Counted from the stretch's first letter, positions 1 through 7,803 are shown. The stretch: 9,515 bases of DNA from Bacteroidota bacterium (GCA_027488495.1 JAIYBO010000049.1:1-9515), one strand, 5' to 3'. The notes: generated by a model not told the origin, from the sequence alone. Translations and numbers: made by a program.

Positions 1-163
1 AACAGGCAGCAGAGATTGGGTTTCTTCGCCCGTTATCATGGTTGGATATTGCTACGGGGCTGAAATGAGTACTTGGACATCCATTGGGTTTTCTACCAAC
101 GGCACGTACAGCAGAAACATGCCATTTGGCGCGTTTGTCTTTAAATTCGGGATTCAGTTTTAA
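1..163 (+). CDS. C-terminal fragment of a probable outer-membrane beta-barrel protein
   Basis: The frame beginning at base 2 is open for 53 codons and stops with TAA at 161-163; the gene starts to the left of the window. The visible residues alternate polar and hydrophobic or aromatic positions with turn-like Gly/Asn/Ser stretches (VIMVGYCYGAEM, then STNGTYSRN), and the chain ends in FVFKFGIQF. A final amphipathic strand with a C-terminal Phe is typical of outer-membrane beta-barrels, which the BAM machinery inserts. The family cannot be named from this piece; a PorP/SprF-like or another Bacteroidota barrel is possible. It runs convergently toward nuoN, with a 176-base gap, and so is not part of the nuo unit. 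The stop-free length alone is not significant, so the call rests on composition and the C-terminal pattern. Confidence 0.5.
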   Translation, partial: TGSRDWVSSPVIMVGYCYGAEMSTWTSIGFSTNGTYSRNMPFGAFVFKFGIQF

Positions 164-339
164 CCCAAGAACCTTCAGCAGTTACAAGGGGAAATCAACA
201 AAACTGATGATGATTTGATAATTTTGGATTTTACACAACCCATCATAGTTTTCAGAAAAGCCCAAGAATTTCAGAATAAAGCTTGGATTTCAACAGGACC
301 CAGAGGGATTTCAATCAATGAATGAACCCCAAAAAGGAA

Positions 340-1725
340 TTAAAACACCAAGTTCAAAATGGCCCAAGGCATCGCGCCCAAAGCAACAATGATCAACGCC
401 AAAGAGATCAACAATCCCCGGTCAACGAATTGCATTTCATTGTTAGACTCTTTCAAGAACGCGTGTTTGAAAAACTTGAAGTAGTATCCAACGCTAATGG
501 CAGAACCCAACAAACCGATGCCTACCAACCATGGCGTGTGCTGCCATGCAAAAGAAAAGAGATAAAACTTCGCGTTGAAACCCGCGCTGATGGGAATTCC
601 CGCCATAGAAAGCACGCCAATCACAAGGACTACGGCCACAATTGGACATTTTTTGGCAATGCCATTGAAGGCATCGAAACTGAAATCTCCTGTTTGTTGA
701 TAGGCTTGATTCGCGATAGAGAACACGAGAACGCTGGCAATGGCATATGAAAAACCATAAAACCACAAAATCCAGGTATTGGTGCCATCGGCGATGAGCA
801 AGAACATCACCAAGTAACCGGCGTGAGCAATACTACTGAAGGCCAAAGTACGTTTCACGCTTTTTTGTCCCAACGCAGCCAAATTACCCCACAAAATGGT
901 CATTCCACCCAAAACTGTCAACCAAGAGGCCCAAGAATCCTTGATACCACCAAAAGTATTCAGCAAACGATAGAAGGCAACAAACGCCGCTACCTTCACG
1001 ATGGTCGCCATGAACACCGTTGTGCGATTGGGGCTACCTTCATACACATCTGGCGCCCAAAAATGGAAAGGCGCTGCAGCCACTTTAAACAGCAAACCCA
1101 CACTCATAAGGATGATCCCCGCATTGATGAGCACTGGAATTGGCATTCCTTTCATCGCATGCATGAAACTGGGTTTAATGCCCATCATTTCAAGTTCCAA
1201 AGAACCTGTACCACCGTAGATAAACGCGGTACCCAAAAGGAAAATACCTGTTGAGAATGCACCCATCAAAAAATACTTCAACGAAGCTTCGTTGGAAGCC
1301 AAGTTTTGTTTGTTAGCACCTGCAAGCACGAACAATGGAATAGAAAGTACTTCGATGCCCAAAAACAACATCACCAAATGCTCGTAAGAAACCATCATGT
1401 AGGCCCCACACAAACTAAACATCATCAGTCCAAGCTGGTCGGTACCCAAATTCTCATTTTCCCTGAACATCAAAATCACAAAACCTGTGATGAATGCCAG
1501 CAAGGCCGCGAAAAGATGCTGTTCTTTTCCAAAGCTCATCATGTTTGCAGGCACCCAAGATTCTAACATACCAAACGATACCATTTGGTTCGCACAGGCA
1601 AAAGACAATGCAGCAGAAACAAACAAGGAAACCACGGCAAACAATGAAAATGCAGACTCTTTTTTGTTCAACCCTGCGAACAACAAAATCACTGCGCTAA
1701 AAAAGGTTACGAACAAGGCAATCAT
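340..1725 (-). CDS. nuoN: NADH-quinone oxidoreductase subunit N (antiporter-like membrane subunit)
   Basis: This is one of the three antiporter-like subunits in the membrane arm of complex I, which couple quinone reduction to proton translocation across the inner membrane. The 461-residue product is almost entirely hydrophobic helices, close to the usual family length. Signature stretches are GIEVLSIPLFVLAG (residues 123-136), LFKVAAAPFHFWAPDVYEG (212-230) and KRTLAFSSIAHAGY (291-304). The expected proton-path residues are present: Glu125 in the TM5-type helix, Lys214 in the broken TM7 helix, Lys244 in TM8 and Lys386 in the TM12-type helix (NAKFYLF). The ATG overlaps the end of nuoM by 4 bases, implying translational coupling. 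It is the last gene of the unit and stops at 340-342. Family assignment is very secure, and nothing in it looks truncated. Confidence 0.97.
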   Translation of the reverse strand: MIALFVTFFSAVILLFAGLNKKESAFSLFAVVSLFVSAALSFACANQMVSFGMLESWVPANMMSFGKEQHLFAALLAFITGFVILMFRENENLGTDQLGLMMFSLCGAYMMVSYEHLVMLFLGIEVLSIPLFVLAGANKQNLASNEASLKYFLMGAFSTGIFLLGTAFIYGGTGSLELEMMGIKPSFMHAMKGMPIPVLINAGIILMSVGLLFKVAAAPFHFWAPDVYEGSPNRTTVFMATIVKVAAFVAFYRLLNTFGGIKDSWASWLTVLGGMTILWGNLAALGQKSVKRTLAFSSIAHAGYLVMFLLIADGTNTWILWFYGFSYAIASVLVFSIANQAYQQTGDFSFDAFNGIAKKCPIVAVVLVIGVLSMAGIPISAGFNAKFYLFSFAWQHTPWLVGIGLLGSAISVGYYFKFFKHAFLKESNNEMQFVDRGLLISLALIIVALGAMPWAILNLVF

Positions 1726-3161
1726 GACATCACCCCCCTTGCTTCAGAAACCCACTGACCAATTTGTACAATACTGTTGTGCACGATATCTATTATCAAT
1801 TGCGGCATAAAACCTATGCCAATGACTCCTACTATTAAAATTCCAAACGCCAATATTTCATTCCATTTGAGCGCAGCCACAGTACCTGTTCCTTCGCCAA
1901 ACATGCTAAACTGAACCATTCTGAAAATATACACTGCGCAAAAAATGATGGTTAAACCGGCCATCAATGCCAAATTGTGGTTGTAAGTGTACACTGATTT
2001 CAGCAACAACAACTCACCCGGGAAACCATTTGTGAATGGCACGGCAACGGTTCCCAATGCAATGAGCATGAAGAAAACCATGAACAAACGATTGTTCTTC
2101 GCCAATCCGCCCAACTCACCCAAAATCCGGGTCCCTGTGCTTCTTTCAATGATTTCAATCACCAAAAACAATCCCACGGCGTTGATACCATGAACAAACA
2201 TTTGCAAAACACTGCCTTCCAAACCTGCATCCGTTAACGTAAAGATACCCGCAGCAATCAAAGCCACGTGTGATAACGATGAAAATGCCACCAAGCGTTT
2301 CATGTCTTTCTGACGGATGGCAATGAGCGCTCCGTAAAGCACGCCAGCCACCGACAAGCCAATCACCCAAGGTTGATAGAATTCAATGCTCTCTGGTGCC
2401 AAAGGCAAAAACCAGCGCAACAAACCATACAAACCCATTTTCAACATGATACCACTCAAAAGCATGGTACCCGCGGCCGGAGTGTTTGTGTAGGTATCCG
2501 CCTGCCAAGAATGAAAGGGCAATACTGGGATCTTCACCAAGAAAGCCAACAAAATACCGCCACCCACAAACAAAGATTCTGTGTGCGACAGTTCCACTGC
2601 ACGAAGCGATTCAAAAGCAAAGGAATAATTGGCGGTGTGCAAGAACAAATAGATCAAGCTCGCCAACATCGCCAATGAACCGATGAAGGTGTATAGAAAA
2701 AATCTCAATGTAATTTTGAATGCATCCACCCCACTCATGGTTAATGTGATGAAATAGATGGGGATCAACGCCAATTCCCAGAAAATGTAAAACATCAGAC
2801 CGTCTTGGGCCATGAATACACCATTCAGCGCACCTTGCATAAACAAAGTGAGCGCAGTGATTTTTACGCGATTTTCATCGTTGCGAATGCCACCCAAAAT
2901 GATCACGGGCACAAGCGCATTGGTGAGTATCAATAAGATGCCTGTAAGGCCATCGAATCCAACGGTAAATCGGATATTGTCTGAAATCCAAGGTTGATCA
3001 AAAATGGTTTTCCAACCACCTTCTACGCCCATTTGCTGGAAATATTTTCCCACTAAAAGGATTGGCAGCAAGGAAAAAAGAGCCGAAAGCCACATTGGAA
3101 TGCGTTTTCCCATGGCTATAACAACCAATGACGCGATGATCGGGATAATGATTACTTCCAT
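1722..3161 (-). CDS. nuoM: NADH-quinone oxidoreductase subunit M (antiporter-like membrane subunit)
   Basis: This is the middle antiporter-like, proton-pumping subunit of the complex I membrane arm. The product has 479 residues and is polytopic. Diagnostic stretches are FYIFWELALIPIYFI (residues 124-138, key Glu129), LAFLVKIPVLPFHSWQADTY (205-224, Lys210 in the broken helix), MLKMGLYGLLRW (239-250, Lys241) and FPGELLLLKS (380-389). Glu383 in the last of these sits where NuoM has a glutamate and NuoL and NuoN have a lysine, which separates NuoM from its paralogues. The N terminus is a little shorter than in enterobacterial NuoM, which is common in the family. It begins 2 bases after the nuoL stop and overlaps nuoN by 4 bases. 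Context and motifs exclude a stand-alone Mrp-type antiporter. Confidence 0.97.
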   Translation of the reverse strand: MEVIIIPIIASLVVIAMGKRIPMWLSALFSLLPILLVGKYFQQMGVEGGWKTIFDQPWISDNIRFTVGFDGLTGILLILTNALVPVIILGGIRNDENRVKITALTLFMQGALNGVFMAQDGLMFYIFWELALIPIYFITLTMSGVDAFKITLRFFLYTFIGSLAMLASLIYLFLHTANYSFAFESLRAVELSHTESLFVGGGILLAFLVKIPVLPFHSWQADTYTNTPAAGTMLLSGIMLKMGLYGLLRWFLPLAPESIEFYQPWVIGLSVAGVLYGALIAIRQKDMKRLVAFSSLSHVALIAAGIFTLTDAGLEGSVLQMFVHGINAVGLFLVIEIIERSTGTRILGELGGLAKNNRLFMVFFMLIALGTVAVPFTNGFPGELLLLKSVYTYNHNLALMAGLTIIFCAVYIFRMVQFSMFGEGTGTVAALKWNEILAFGILIVGVIGIGFMPQLIIDIVHNSIVQIGQWVSEARGVMS

Positions 3162-3163
3162 GA

Positions 3164-5083
3164 TTAAAACAAATTAAAAGCCAACAACAAAGCGATTCCT
3201 ATCACCATATAAACCAAATAATACTCAATGTTTCCATTTTGGATTTTAGAGAGCATTTTACTCAAACCAAATCCGCCTTTTCCTACTCCATCAACAGCCG
3301 ATTTGATTGCTTTCTCATCCACATAATGCGTGAGTGTGTCTGAAGCACCTTCCAAAGGAGCCACAAAAGCCACATCATAGGCCTCATCTACATAAAACTT
3401 ATTGGAAAGCACCTTGCCCATGCCCTGTTGATCCGCATCTGCCTCTGGAACAGCCCCTTTCACAACGTATTTGTTGCGGGTGTACAAAAATGCAATCACG
3501 AAAACACTTACCGCCATGGCCAAAAGCCCAATTTCCGCAGTGTGCGACAATTCAATCACATGCTCGGGATACATCAAAATGGGTGAAAACTTTCCGCCAC
3601 CATCGTAACTCAACAAATGATGCAGGCCACCTGAAATACCTTCGCCCAAGTAATGGGGCAAATTCACCGCACCACCAACGACTGAAAGCACCGCCAACAC
3701 CAACAAGGGCAAGGTCATCAACAAAGGACTTTCGTGTACTTTTTCGAAGGGATGATGGTGATTGCGATAGGTTCCATGAAAAGTAACAAAGAACATTCTG
3801 AACATGTAAAATCCAGTGATACCCGCGCTGATCAAAGCCAAGCCAAATACCAAAGGGTTGTGCGTAAACGCCGATACCAATATCTCGTCTTTTGAAAAGA
3901 AACCCGAAAGGAATGGAAAGCCGGTGATGGCCAAAGTACCAATCAAGAAAGTCAAATAAGTGATTGGCATTTTCTTGCGCAAACCACCCATTTCGCGAAT
4001 GTCCTGCTCGTGGTGCATTCCGTGAATCACACTACCAGAACCCAAGAACAACAATGCCTTGAAGAACGCGTGAGTAATCACATGAAACAACGCCGCAGTG
4101 TATGCGCCACAGCCCAAGGCGATGAACATCAATCCCAACTGACTCACCGTACTGTATGCCAATACTTTTTTAATGTCGTTCTGCTTCAAACCAATCAAAG
4201 CAGCCATGATCGACGTTGCCAAACCAATCCACATCACAATTTCGCGGGCGAAAGGACTCAACGCGTAAATGGCTTCGGAGCGAATCACCAAATAGATACC
4301 CGCCGTAACCATCGTGGCCGCGTGAATCAAGGCCGATACGGGAGTAGGACCTGCCATCGCATCGGGCAACCAAGTGTAAAGCGGTATTTGAGCACTCTTA
4401 CCCATCGCACCGATGAAAAGCAAAAGGGCAATTGCCGTGTTTACAGCCGTGGAATCAGCCGTTCCGATAAAAACTTGTCTAAAAACTTCCTGATATTCGA
4501 ATGAGCCGTAGGTATCGTAAATCAAGAACAAACCCATGAGCAAACCCAAGTCGCCAATTCTGTTCATCACAAACGCTTTGCGCGCCGCCTTGCCAAAATC
4601 CACGTTTTTGTACCAGAATCCAATCAACAGGTATGAGCACAATCCAACCCCTTCCCATCCAAAAAACAACATCAAGTAATTGGAGCCCAAAACAAGCACC
4701 AACATATTGAATATGAACAAATTCAAATAAGCGAAGAACTTGTACAAGCCATCGTCATCGTGCATGTAAGCAATCGAGTACATGTGAATCAACGTTCCTA
4801 TTCCCGTGATGATCAATGTCATTACGGCTGAAAGCCTATCAAATTGGAAGGCAAAATCAACGTGAAAATCACCAACACTCAAGAAAGTGAAAAGCTTGGT
4901 ATTGATAGAGGCGATTTCCGGTGTGCCACCAGACAATTCCATGAAATTCATCACCGCCAACACAAAAGAACCCAATACGGTTGCGGTTCCTAGCCAACCC
5001 GACAATGATTTTGGCATCCATTTCCCCAAAATTCCATTGACAACAAAGCCCATCAATGGCAAAAATATCATTAACGTCAACAT
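3164..5083 (-). CDS. nuoL: NADH-quinone oxidoreductase subunit L (distal antiporter-like subunit)
   Basis: This is the most distal proton-pumping subunit of complex I, with the long lateral helix that runs along the membrane arm. The product has 639 residues. The core motif is LMLFFGWEGVGLCSYLLIG (residues 137-155) with Glu144. Others are Asp178 in NRIGDLG, MGKSAQIPLYTWLPDAMAG (227-245) with Lys229, SALIHAATMVTAGIYL (250-265) with His254, HVITHAFFKALLFLGSGS (334-351) with His338 and Lys342, and FFSKDEIL (395-402) with Lys398. These match the functional residues of the family almost position for position. After about residue 500 come a TM helix, a charged stretch and an amphipathic segment (FYVDEAYDV, about 557-565), fitting the lateral helix, and then a final TM helix ending at Phe639. 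It lies 4 bases after nuoK and 2 bases before nuoM. Confidence 0.98.
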   Translation of the reverse strand: MLTLMIFLPLMGFVVNGILGKWMPKSLSGWLGTATVLGSFVLAVMNFMELSGGTPEIASINTKLFTFLSVGDFHVDFAFQFDRLSAVMTLIITGIGTLIHMYSIAYMHDDDGLYKFFAYLNLFIFNMLVLVLGSNYLMLFFGWEGVGLCSYLLIGFWYKNVDFGKAARKAFVMNRIGDLGLLMGLFLIYDTYGSFEYQEVFRQVFIGTADSTAVNTAIALLLFIGAMGKSAQIPLYTWLPDAMAGPTPVSALIHAATMVTAGIYLVIRSEAIYALSPFAREIVMWIGLATSIMAALIGLKQNDIKKVLAYSTVSQLGLMFIALGCGAYTAALFHVITHAFFKALLFLGSGSVIHGMHHEQDIREMGGLRKKMPITYLTFLIGTLAITGFPFLSGFFSKDEILVSAFTHNPLVFGLALISAGITGFYMFRMFFVTFHGTYRNHHHPFEKVHESPLLMTLPLLVLAVLSVVGGAVNLPHYLGEGISGGLHHLLSYDGGGKFSPILMYPEHVIELSHTAEIGLLAMAVSVFVIAFLYTRNKYVVKGAVPEADADQQGMGKVLSNKFYVDEAYDVAFVAPLEGASDTLTHYVDEKAIKSAVDGVGKGGFGLSKMLSKIQNGNIEYYLVYMVIGIALLLAFNLF

Positions 5084-5087
5084 CTCT

Positions 5088-5414
5088 TTATCCTTTCAAT
5101 TGGTCCAAAAAACTAACATCGGTCTTGCGTGTATTGCGATACACCAAAACCAAAATGGCCAAGCCTACTGCCGCTTCTGCCGCCGCTACAACCATGATGA
5201 AAAACACGAAAATCTGTCCGTCCGAATCCCCCATGTAAGTAGAAAACGCCGTAAACAGCAAGTTCACCGCATTGAGCATCAGCTCGATACACATCAAAAG
5301 GATGATGGCATTTCTGCGAAATAGAACACCAAACAAGCCAATTGCGAACAATACAGTGCTTAAATAGATGTAGTGACTGATTTCAACTTGGTTGAAAATA
5401 TTTAACAAACTCAT
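5088..5414 (-). CDS. nuoK: NADH-quinone oxidoreductase subunit K
   Basis: This small membrane-core subunit of complex I sits between NuoJ/NuoA and the antiporter-like subunits and contributes buried carboxylates to the central proton axis. The product has 108 residues in three TM helices (about 16-33, 38-58 and 69-92), the usual family size. The two expected membrane glutamates are present: Glu44 in CIELMLNAVNL and Glu80 in VAAAEAAVGLAI. The N-terminal extension before TM1 (MSLLNIFNQVEISHY) is slightly longer than in E. coli. The ATG overlaps the end of nuoJ by 4 bases, and the stop is 4 bases before the nuoL start, as expected in one polycistron. Confidence 0.97.
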   Translation of the reverse strand: MSLLNIFNQVEISHYIYLSTVLFAIGLFGVLFRRNAIILLMCIELMLNAVNLLFTAFSTYMGDSDGQIFVFFIMVVAAAEAAVGLAILVLVYRNTRKTDVSFLDQLKG

Positions 5415-5953
5415 GAATCGGACCTTTCTTCTTTTGGAATCAAAACAGCATTATTTTTTTCGCGCTTACCCAACAAAACCGCCCCTACCATCGCCGCGAG
5501 GAACAAAATACCTGTTAATTCAAATGGCACAACGAATCGCGTAAACAAAACCTTGCCCAACGCCTTCACCAAACCAATACCCTCTACAGGATTCTTGGCG
5601 ATGGCCTCTCCGCTCACTTGGAAAGCCGCTGTAATGATGAGCAACAAAGAACCCGCCGATATGGCAGCAGCAATGCCCCACCAATTCGATTTCACCGGCT
5701 CAGTATCCTTGCTCAAGTTCAACAACATCAACACAAACAAGAACAAAACCATGATGGCCCCAGCGTAAACAATCAAATTCACCACAGCCAAAAACTGCGC
5801 ATTCAACAACACATAGTGAGCAGAAATGGTGAAAAATGTAAATATCAAAGCCAATACGCTGTGTACCGGGTTTTTGCTTGTAACAACGTACAAAGCCGAC
5901 AGTATCGTTAGGAACGACAATATCAAAAATGGAATGGGTAACTGCTGAAACAT
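5411..5953 (-). CDS. nuoJ: NADH-quinone oxidoreductase subunit J
   Basis: This is a membrane-core subunit of complex I; its third helix helps gate the link between the quinone site and the proton channels. The 180 residues hold about five TM helices. The hallmark is VNLIVYAGAIMVLFLFVLML (residues 58-77), with Tyr63 and the glycine-containing helix that can form a pi-bulge. The last TM segment is FELTGILFLAAMVGAVLL (144-161), followed by a short charged tail. The length is close to that of other bacterial NuoJ proteins. It starts 4 bases after the nuoI stop and overlaps nuoK by 4 bases. NuoJ diverges readily between phyla, but the hallmark helix and the position between nuoI and nuoK make the call secure. 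Confidence 0.95.
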   Translation of the reverse strand: MFQQLPIPFLILSFLTILSALYVVTSKNPVHSVLALIFTFFTISAHYVLLNAQFLAVVNLIVYAGAIMVLFLFVLMLLNLSKDTEPVKSNWWGIAAAISAGSLLLIITAAFQVSGEAIAKNPVEGIGLVKALGKVLFTRFVVPFELTGILFLAAMVGAVLLGKREKNNAVLIPKEERSDS

Positions 5954-5957
5954 GTTG

Positions 5958-6491
5958 TTATTTTTCGGACCAAACTTGTCTTTTAGTGATATCTACTCTC
6001 GCGTCTATTGGCTCTACCAATTTGTCTTTACCGTAGATGAAATCTTCACGGCCAAATTCGGCATCCACAATGCGATCGGTAAGGAAAATGGCCTGTTTTG
6101 GACAAGCTTCTTCGCACAACCCACAGAAAATGCAACGCAACATGTTGATCTCATAAGTGGCCGCGTATTTTTCCTCTCTGTACAAATGCTCCTCGCCTTT
6201 TTCACGCTCCGCAGCAACCATTGTGATGGCTTCGGCCGGACAGGCAACGGCGCACAAACCACAGGCAGTGCAACGCTCTTTCCCTTGTTCATCGCGCTTC
6301 AATACATGCTGTCCGCGATATACCTCTGATCTTGGACGCTCCTCTTCAGGATATTGAGAGGTTGCGGGCTTCTTGAAAAAATGCTTGAGTGTGATCCACA
6401 TACCACCCACAATGGCGGGCAGGTAGATTTGCTCAGCAAAGGTCATTTTTTTGTCCACGACTTGTCGTGAACGGTTCGTCAGCTTTTCCAT
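5958..6491 (-). CDS. nuoI: NADH-quinone oxidoreductase subunit I (2x[4Fe-4S] ferredoxin-like)
   Basis: This peripheral-arm subunit of complex I carries two [4Fe-4S] clusters (N6a and N6b) that relay electrons toward the terminal cluster next to the quinone site, and it rests on the membrane arm. The 177-residue product shows both motifs intact: CTACGLCAVACP with Cys74, 77, 80 and 84, and CIFCGLCEEACP with Cys120, 123, 126 and 130. The N-terminal stretch (QIYLPAIVGGMWITLKHFF, residues 21-39) is the amphipathic membrane-contact helix. The start at Met1 is preferred to Met16 because the basic leader TNRSRQVVDKK resembles Bacteroidota NuoI proteins, and because it lies only 8 bases after the ompA-like stop with a GGTGGT stretch just before the ATG. 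It is the first nuo gene of this block; nuoH, its usual upstream neighbour, is absent here. Confidence 0.97.
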   Translation of the reverse strand: MEKLTNRSRQVVDKKMTFAEQIYLPAIVGGMWITLKHFFKKPATSQYPEEERPRSEVYRGQHVLKRDEQGKERCTACGLCAVACPAEAITMVAAEREKGEEHLYREEKYAATYEINMLRCIFCGLCEEACPKQAIFLTDRIVDAEFGREDFIYGKDKLVEPIDARVDITKRQVWSEK

Positions 6492-6499
6492 ACCACCGA

Positions 6500-7702
6500 T
6501 TAACCTTGAAGGTGCTTGCCTTTTACTTTGTATTTCTTGCGCAAAATTCCTGGCTTTTTCATTTTGCGGATAGAATTCATATTGATATCCGAAACGATGG
6601 TTTCACCGTCAGACATTTTCACTGTTAAGGTAGGATCTTCGATTTTACTGTACGATACCTCCCATTTGCCTGCACCAATTTTCTTGCAAGGAATGATCGC
6701 CATGGTGCTTTGAGAAATCACATACATTTCTTCAGCGCGCTTGGTTTTATCCAAGATGATGGCCTTTTTGGATTTGCCCGCAGGTCCACAAATGAAGTAA
6801 GAACCATTGCAGGTAAGAGGGAAAGAATATTTGATCTGTTCTTTTCCTTTGGCAACACCCAATTTCTTTGTTTTGTCAGGTTTGATGTTTGACTCGCCGT
6901 CTCTGGTATACACTTGCAACTTCGACTTTTTATAAATGGCCGCGTCCAAGGCAATTGTCATGGTTACAGGCACTGCAGCGCAAGTATCGCCAGGCATACG
7001 CACCTCATAAGCACCGGCCCAGTTCAAACCTTCGTTTTTGGCGGTGGTCAACGGCGTTCCGCTGCTAATCAATTCTTCAATGCTCGTATTCTTTTTGATT
7101 TTGATGCAGTTGGCAGCACCGCGTGGACACATTTTCTTGAAATCGCACACTTTCATTGTCATGCCAACACCATTCACATAAATGGTTGTATCCACCGTAC
7201 AAGTGTCTTTGAAAACAGGCTTTGGCTTTGGTTTCTCAACGGGTTTTGGCTTTTCCAAAATGGTGATTTCCACTCGGCGATTCTTCGCTTTCTTTTCTTC
7301 CGATGTTTCTACCTTTTCTCTTGGTTTCGCTCTTCCGAAATATTGACGGTTCATCCAATCCGTTTCGATGTCGTTATCGATCAAAAACTGATACACATTA
7401 TCAACCCTCGCTTGAGACAACTTCAAATTCAAATCATCGTTACCAGAAGAATCGGTGTGACCGGTCAAAATCAAACGATACTCATCTTTGGAATCCAAGG
7501 TATCCAACAATTGCTTCAATTTTAGCAATTCCGCGGGCTTAATCACCGATTTGTTGGTTTCAAAATAAATCTGAACCGCTGGTGAAATCTCTTTCTGCTC
7601 ATTTCCTGCAGGTTTCTTGGGTTTTACAGGTTGTGTTTGTGCAAACGATTGCAATGTCAAAAGACCTAAAATTAACAAGGATGCTATTCTAAAATGCTTC
7701 AT
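6500..7702 (-). CDS. OmpA-family periplasmic protein with a long cysteine-containing C-terminal extension
   Basis: The 400-residue product is exported and probably anchors to peptidoglycan. Residues 1-21 are a Sec signal peptide (MKHFRIASLLIL..., cleavage likely after SFA and before Gln22). There is no lipobox cysteine, so it is not a lipoprotein. An OmpA C-terminal-type domain spans about 40-148: VQIYFETN, GHTDSSG (81-87), then LSQARVDNVYQFL and NRRVEITI (141-148). Asp84 and Arg99 are spaced 15 residues apart, as are the diaminopimelate-binding pair of OmpA. A Lys/Pro linker follows (about 150-166, KPKPVEKPKPKP). The last ~230 residues are not recognised and hold eight cysteines (168, 186, 192, 199, 241, 298, 305, 339). 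Met at 7702 is chosen over the in-frame Met at 7735 because it starts a canonical signal peptide. It heads the nuoI-N unit; a role in complex I is not implied by its sequence. Confidence 0.92.
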   Translation of the reverse strand: MKHFRIASLLILGLLTLQSFAQTQPVKPKKPAGNEQKEISPAVQIYFETNKSVIKPAELLKLKQLLDTLDSKDEYRLILTGHTDSSGNDDLNLKLSQARVDNVYQFLIDNDIETDWMNRQYFGRAKPREKVETSEEKKAKNRRVEITILEKPKPVEKPKPKPVFKDTCTVDTTIYVNGVGMTMKVCDFKKMCPRGAANCIKIKKNTSIEELISSGTPLTTAKNEGLNWAGAYEVRMPGDTCAAVPVTMTIALDAAIYKKSKLQVYTRDGESNIKPDKTKKLGVAKGKEQIKYSFPLTCNGSYFICGPAGKSKKAIILDKTKRAEEMYVISQSTMAIIPCKKIGAGKWEVSYSKIEDPTLTVKMSDGETIVSDINMNSIRKMKKPGILRKKYKVKGKHLQG

Positions 7703-7716
7703 TTTGATTTTGGATG

Positions 7717-7724
7717 CGAAAATA
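7717..7724 (-). promoter_or_regulatory. Possible -7 box for the ompA-like/nuoI-N unit
   Basis: Read on the minus strand, the bases are TATTTTCG, which differs at one position from the Bacteroidota -7 consensus TAnnTTTG. It ends 14 bases before the ATG at 7702. No matching TTTG-type -33 box is seen at the usual distance, so the call is weak. This is the only sizeable non-coding gap upstream of the seven-gene unit, so the unit's promoter most likely lies somewhere in 7703-7803. Confidence 0.25.
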
Positions 7725-7789
7725 AGTGATTTCATTGATGTTCATACACACAGAATCCACAATTGGCATCTGTTTTCGATTTGATGATA

Positions 7790-7797
7790 TATATTTG
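7790..7797 (+). promoter_or_regulatory. Possible -7 box for the C25-like secreted protein gene
   Basis: The bases TATATTTG match the Bacteroidota -7 consensus TAnnTTTG exactly. The element ends only 6 bases before the ATG at 7804, so transcription would begin within a few bases of the start codon and give an almost leaderless mRNA. The nearest TTG for a -33 box is at 7763-7765, a 24-base spacer that is longer than the usual 19-21. Because the area is A/T-rich a chance match is possible, and the A-rich run before the ATG could instead act as a ribosome-loading sequence. Confidence 0.35.
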
Positions 7798-7803
7798 AAA
7801 AAG

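Noticed and set aside
192..286. Weak inverted repeats in the convergent gap (AAATCA/TGATTT at 192-197 and 211-216; CCAAG/CTTGG at 262-266 and 282-286) as a terminator.
   Set aside because: The stems are only 5-6 pairs with loops of 13-15 bases, and no T-run follows on either strand.
285..314. Direct repeat GGATTTCAA at 285-293 and 306-314 as a possible operator or array.
   Set aside because: There are only two short A/T-rich copies downstream of both genes, which is within chance for such sequence. No further copies with the same spacing were seen, so it is neither a CRISPR nor an operator.
3334..3786. A 150-codon open frame on the plus strand inside nuoL.
   Set aside because: It lies antisense to a secure gene, and its His/Pro/Arg/Lys-rich product has no domain-like pattern. 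It is a codon-usage shadow. The same applies to the plus-strand frames at 322-750, 823-1254 and 4010-4504.
340..5083. The NuoL/M/N-type genes as part of an Mrp Na+/H+ antiporter or a hydrogenase-linked complex.
   Set aside because: The I-J-K-L-M-N order, NuoI with two 4Fe-4S motifs, NuoK with both glutamates and the subunit-specific Glu383 of NuoM all fit respiratory complex I. No mrp or hydrogenase genes are present.
6914..7525. A 203-codon open frame on the plus strand opposite the ompA-like gene.
   Set aside because: It is fully antisense to a gene with a clear signal peptide and OmpA domain, and its product is of irregular composition with no recognisable motif.
7703..7735. An in-frame upstream Met at 7735 that would add 11 residues to the ompA-like protein.
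   Set aside because: The extension (MKSLIFASKIK) would bury the signal peptide behind an extra basic stretch and would run through the promoter-like box. Met at 7702 gives a textbook signal peptide.
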